Below are positions 13,552 through 16,238 of a DNA stretch of 16,238 nucleotides, piece by piece. Under the pieces are notes generated by a model. The model made no database searches. It saw only the letters and a list, made by a program, of their open reading frames with translations, and had not been told where the DNA came from. Origin of the DNA: SFLA01 sp964485815 (GTDB lineage: Bacteria; Bacillota; Clostridia; Oscillospirales; CAG-382); NCBI GenBank assembly GCA_964485815.1, contig CAZAJX010000037.1, positions 1 through 16,238 on the forward strand, in the 5' to 3' direction. The position numbers and the translations under genes were made by a program. Positions within the stretch are counted from its first letter, which is position 1. Each line of letters begins with the position of its first letter.

Positions 13552-15054
13552 TTAATCTCTGAAGTTTTCGATAGTATCTTCGATAGCTGCTTCGATGGTA
13601 TCGGTAACCTTTTCTACGGAGGACTTAACGTCGGTAGTGCCGGAGGACATAAGTCCGGAAAGGATGGTGCTTGCGCCGGAGAAGCCGTAGATATAACCGG
13701 TATCGTAAACTACATTGGAGAAGATGAGGTCAAGCATACGCTCGGTTTCATCGTCCTTGGAATCGCGCTTCTTAAGAGTTACTTCGTAGTAAGCGTCGGT
13801 TACGTAGTTCTTTGCTTCGCAGCAAACCAGCTCGGTCATATATGCGGAGAATTCTTCATCGGGAACGCAGTTGGGAATTACTACTGCATATGCGTAGTGA
13901 GCAGAGCAGGGAGTGTAGTAGTTTTCCTGTTCTTCGTTGAGCTTGGGCATGGGGATGATACCGAATTCAACACCTTCTTCGTATGCACGAAGCTTCTTGA
14001 TAGCGGAGAATGCGGTGGTTCTGAACAATGCTCTGCCTTCGCCGAATACGTCAAGAGAAGCCTTCCACTTGTCGGAAGCGCCCATAGCAGTCATGTTCTC
14101 AGCCATAACAGCCCAGCCGTCAGTCTGAAGCGCTTCGAGAACCTTAATAGCAGCATCGATGCTGGAGGTGGAGTTCATAGAGAATACGGGAAGGTCATCG
14201 GAATCCTTGGAACACATAGTGTTGCCGGATGCGAGATAGAACATATTAGCGTCGCCGTGAGAAGCGGAGCAGCCCCACTGGTCGTCAAGATCCCAGTCGC
14301 CGTCGCCGTCCTGAACGGTAGCAACCTTTGCAAGAGCCACCATTTTATCAAGAGTCCATTCGCCGTCATCAACTATTTCGTACAGAGTCTTCTCACCGGG
14401 GAAGAGAGAAGCGTACATATCCTTGTTGAAGGTAACTGCGGTGGAAACAATCTTCTGCATAATGGAGATATCGCCGGTGGTGAAGTATACGACACCGTCA
14501 ACGGAAAGACCGGAGGTAGCGTTTGCATCCCACCAGGGCTGGGAAAGATCGATATACTGGGAAAGCTTATCGCTGTTAAGAGCGTGAAGCTTGCCTTCCT
14601 GAGCGAGAGTAGCTGCGCCGGGCATAAAGGGCATAGCCATATCGTAATCCTTCATACCGCCTGCGATCTGGTCGTTAAGAGCAGACACAACGTCTTTTAC
14701 GGGCCAAGCTACGATCTCAACGCCGGTAAGCTGCTCAACGTAGTTGTTACGCTCCATAACTGCAGCGTTAAGTACTTCGTCGGTAGTTTCGTACAGATTG
14801 AAACCGATCTCTTCGGAGAAATAGGTAGTCTGTGTTTCGTTGCTGTAAACGAGAACGTCAAAGGTGCCGTAGGTGCCGGAAGAGGTATTCCAAGAAAATT
14901 CGGGAAGATCTGCAACGTAGCGATCGTCGCCTTCTGCCTTGGAAACGGTACCGCCCTTGCTCTCATCGGGAGTGTTATCCTGGCAAGCCGCGAAAACGCT
15001 TGCTACCATAAGCACTGCGAGAAGAAGCGCGATAATGGAAATTCTTCTTTTCAT
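13552..15054 (-). CDS. Solute-binding lipoprotein, paralogue 3
   Basis: 500 residues from ATG 15054, chosen because the signal peptide (MKRRISIIALLLAVLM, lipobox FAAC, Cys24) begins there and AAAGGA lies 10 bases upstream. The 27 codons upstream in frame are a low-complexity Lys/Asn run and are not coding. It has the same fold features as its neighbours: YDMAMPF, TGDISIM, FNKDMYASLFPG, DDGEWTLD and the DGDGDWDLDD calcium-like loop. It is the most diverged of the three in the middle (SASHGDANMFYLASG, then TAMGASDKW). It has its own strong terminator, so it is a separate transcription unit from the other two. The long A-rich leader lacks a clear promoter. Ligand is unknown. Confidence 0.88.
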   Translation of the reverse strand: MKRRISIIALLLAVLMVASVFAACQDNTPDESKGGTVSKAEGDDRYVADLPEFSWNTSSGTYGTFDVLVYSNETQTTYFSEEIGFNLYETTDEVLNAAVMERNNYVEQLTGVEIVAWPVKDVVSALNDQIAGGMKDYDMAMPFMPGAATLAQEGKLHALNSDKLSQYIDLSQPWWDANATSGLSVDGVVYFTTGDISIMQKIVSTAVTFNKDMYASLFPGEKTLYEIVDDGEWTLDKMVALAKVATVQDGDGDWDLDDQWGCSASHGDANMFYLASGNTMCSKDSDDLPVFSMNSTSSIDAAIKVLEALQTDGWAVMAENMTAMGASDKWKASLDVFGEGRALFRTTAFSAIKKLRAYEEGVEFGIIPMPKLNEEQENYYTPCSAHYAYAVVIPNCVPDEEFSAYMTELVCCEAKNYVTDAYYEVTLKKRDSKDDETERMLDLIFSNVVYDTGYIYGFSGASTILSGLMSSGTTDVKSSVEKVTDTIEAAIEDTIENFRD

Positions 15055-15071
15055 AGGGAAAAGTCCTTTCT

Positions 15072-15118
15072 TTTTTTGTTTTTTGTATTTTTTGTTTTTT
15101 GTATTTTTTGTTTTTTTA
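15072..15118. repeat. 16-bp A/T-rich tandem repeat in the leader of paralogue 3
   Basis: Two perfect copies of TTTTTTGTTTTTTGTA (15072-15087 and 15088-15103) plus a third partial copy (15104-15116). On the transcript strand this is an A-rich leader ending about 18 bases before the lipoprotein ATG. The stop codon of the upstream gene begins right at its other edge. It is prone to slippage. Confidence 0.85.
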
Positions 15119-15119
15119 T

Positions 15120-16238
15120 TTATGAACGAAAGCAATCTGCCACGGAATTTGCGGAAACGGAAAGTCCTTTTTCCTTCAACGCGCCGTATTCATCGGCATA
15201 TGCAACTGCGCCGGAGCGTATTGCCAGCAAAATATCCGTTCCTGCGGGCAGGGTGCGGACGGGGGAAGCTCCCTCTCCATCGCAAATGAGGATCGCCGTC
15301 TTTGCCAGAGCGAACAAGCCGCAGGCGTACTCGGGAGAAATGCTGTCTGCGTGGTCGAGAATAAGCAAGGGAATGGAATCGAATTCCTCAAACTGCTCGG
15401 CGACCTTCTCATAGGGCGCGATGATAACGGGGGACAGCGTGTAAGGGTTGCCCTCGGGATCGGAAGCCCAGATGCATTCGTAATAATGGACGGACAGCCA
15501 GAACATTGTGGGAATGACCTTTTTCATTATAAGACGGTTTATATCCTGCTCGGTGCAAAGGAAGGTGTCATCCTCGCCGTCATCGGAAAACAGGTCTATA
15601 CCGTATTCGCTGTATTCACCGATCGTATCCAGAAGCTGTTTTTTCAAAGCAGTTTCCTTCATAAGCGCGGAATTTTTCGCCGCCATATCGGTAAATGCGG
15701 CAAGTATCTGCTGAGGCGACATTTCGGGGTTTATGAAGGTGTCTGTTTCTGTCATAAACTCGGCAAACAGGCGCTTGCGCTCTTCTCTTACGGAAGTGAG
15801 CCCGCCGAAGGTGCGCACTCTTCTGGGAAGCTGGTTTATAAATATCTCCCACTCCATACGGCGCTCACGAAGAGTTTTTTCCAGCTCCTCGCACTTCATA
15901 AGTGTCTGTGAAGCGGCGAAGGTTATGCGCTTGCCCTCTTTAACGGGGAAGGCGATAAGTCCGGGATGCTTTTTCACCTCGTTTATAACACGGTCGTTAA
16001 GCAGAGAAAGGGAAGAAAGCTCGCGGTAGATACGGTCTATACATCCGTTTACGGAAGAAAAGGACACTCCGTAACGGCGGGCACAGCCTGCGAAGATTCC
16101 GTCAGGCGAGAGAGAATCCGTATTATACGCGGGAAGGGACTGCACGCTGCTCTTTACCTCTGCCCAATAGGAAGCAAGGTCATCTCCCGTTTCCGCAAGG
16201 CGGAGAGAAGGAGAAATATCGCTTCCCACGATGATGGG
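15120..16238 (-). CDS. C-terminal part of a protein with a degenerate SF1 helicase-like module, N-terminus off the right edge
   Basis: 372 residues are visible; the reading frame is open to the window end (PIIVGSD...), so the true start lies outside. Charged helical sequence (about 100-250) is followed by a segment that parallels the DNA2/NAM7-type superfamily 1 helicase order. PVIIAPYEKVAEQF stands where these helicases have VVSTTFASVARLF. LLILDHAD stands at motif II (usually DEAGQ or DEASQ). An alternating strand-helix and ILICDGEGASPVRTLP stand where the motif III region reads GDPLQLEPVVTLP. The catalytic Glu of motif II and the GDPxQ residues are missing, and the protein stops soon after, with no second RecA domain. 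It could be a degraded helicase, a non-catalytic relative or something else. The match is by eye and tentative. Confidence 0.5.
   Translation of the reverse strand, partial: PIIVGSDISPSLRLAETGDDLASYWAEVKSSVQSLPAYNTDSLSPDGIFAGCARRYGVSFSSVNGCIDRIYRELSSLSLLNDRVINEVKKHPGLIAFPVKEGKRITFAASQTLMKCEELEKTLRERRMEWEIFINQLPRRVRTFGGLTSVREERKRLFAEFMTETDTFINPEMSPQQILAAFTDMAAKNSALMKETALKKQLLDTIGEYSEYGIDLFSDDGEDDTFLCTEQDINRLIMKKVIPTMFWLSVHYYECIWASDPEGNPYTLSPVIIAPYEKVAEQFEEFDSIPLLILDHADSISPEYACGLFALAKTAILICDGEGASPVRTLPAGTDILLAIRSGAVAYADEYGALKEKGLSVSANSVADCFRS

Noticed and set aside
15055..15135. N-terminal extension of lipoprotein paralogue 3
   Set aside because: The in-frame extension is low-complexity Lys/Asn encoded by the T-rich repeat and would bury the signal peptide.
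13897..15414. Long 505-codon open frame on the plus strand
   Set aside because: It is antisense to lipoprotein paralogue 3, which has a signal peptide, ribosome binding site, terminator and two homologues. The plus frame has no good ribosome site or recognisable motif.
1..16238. CRISPR arrays, tRNA or rRNA genes, insertion sequences, riboswitches
   Set aside because: No regularly spaced long repeats, cloverleaf sequences, transposase motifs or known riboswitch cores were recognised in either strand by eye.

Overview
The window suggests an anaerobic, endospore-forming member of the Clostridia (Bacillota). The evidence is a Spo0A-type regulator, a SpoIVB serine peptidase, a PerR-rubrerythrin oxidative-stress pair, near-consensus sigma-A promoters (TTGACA-16/17-TATAxT) and strong GGAGG ribosome binding sites. 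Several genes appear to use TTG or GTG starts. No species can be named from the sequence.

Layout, left to right. (1) 1-2766, minus strand: a MarR regulator followed by two ABC exporter half-transporters that overlap translationally. The first half-transporter has a degenerate ATPase site; the second runs off the left edge. A sigma-A promoter with a perfect 6-bp-arm palindrome just after the -10 box suggests autorepression. (2) 2841-3906, minus: perR-rbr, with a Fur/PerR-like box at the perR promoter and a rho-independent terminator after rbr. (3) 3937-4716, minus: spo0A. Its DNA-binding half is intact, but Glu stands at the phosphoacceptor Asp position and Gly replaces one acidic-pocket Asp. 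Its promoter is covered by six TTGGCAA/TTGCCAA boxes set largely at 10- or 20-bp steps. (4) 4898-7336: pcp (plus), a YD-repeat lipoprotein (minus) and a phd-doc toxin-antitoxin pair (plus), each with its own promoter and separated by bidirectional terminators. (5) 7341-8348, minus: spoIVB. It is normally the direct neighbour of spo0A but is separated from it here by the block in (4). (6) 8445-10324, minus: a YgiQ-family radical SAM protein whose terminator stem includes its own stop region. (7) 10334-15054, minus: three tandem paralogous solute-binding lipoproteins with no permease in view. The one nearest ygiQ looks like a mosaic of the other two. (8) 15120-16238, minus: the C-terminal part of a protein resembling a degenerate superfamily 1 helicase module. 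It ends exactly at an A/T-rich 16-bp repeat that forms the leader of the third lipoprotein gene.

How the parts may work together. Spo0A and SpoIVB belong to the sporulation pathway: Spo0A commits the cell, and SpoIVB signals from forespore to mother cell. PerR-rbr handles peroxide. The MarR-ABC operon is probably an inducible efflux system. The most unusual part is the spo0A locus, where an altered receiver coincides with a phased box array in the promoter and a toxin-antitoxin-containing block between spo0A and spoIVB. No rRNA, tRNA, CRISPR or insertion sequence was seen. No stretch longer than 300 bases lacks a gene; the longest gaps are 4717-4959 and 2689-2916, and their contents are listed.
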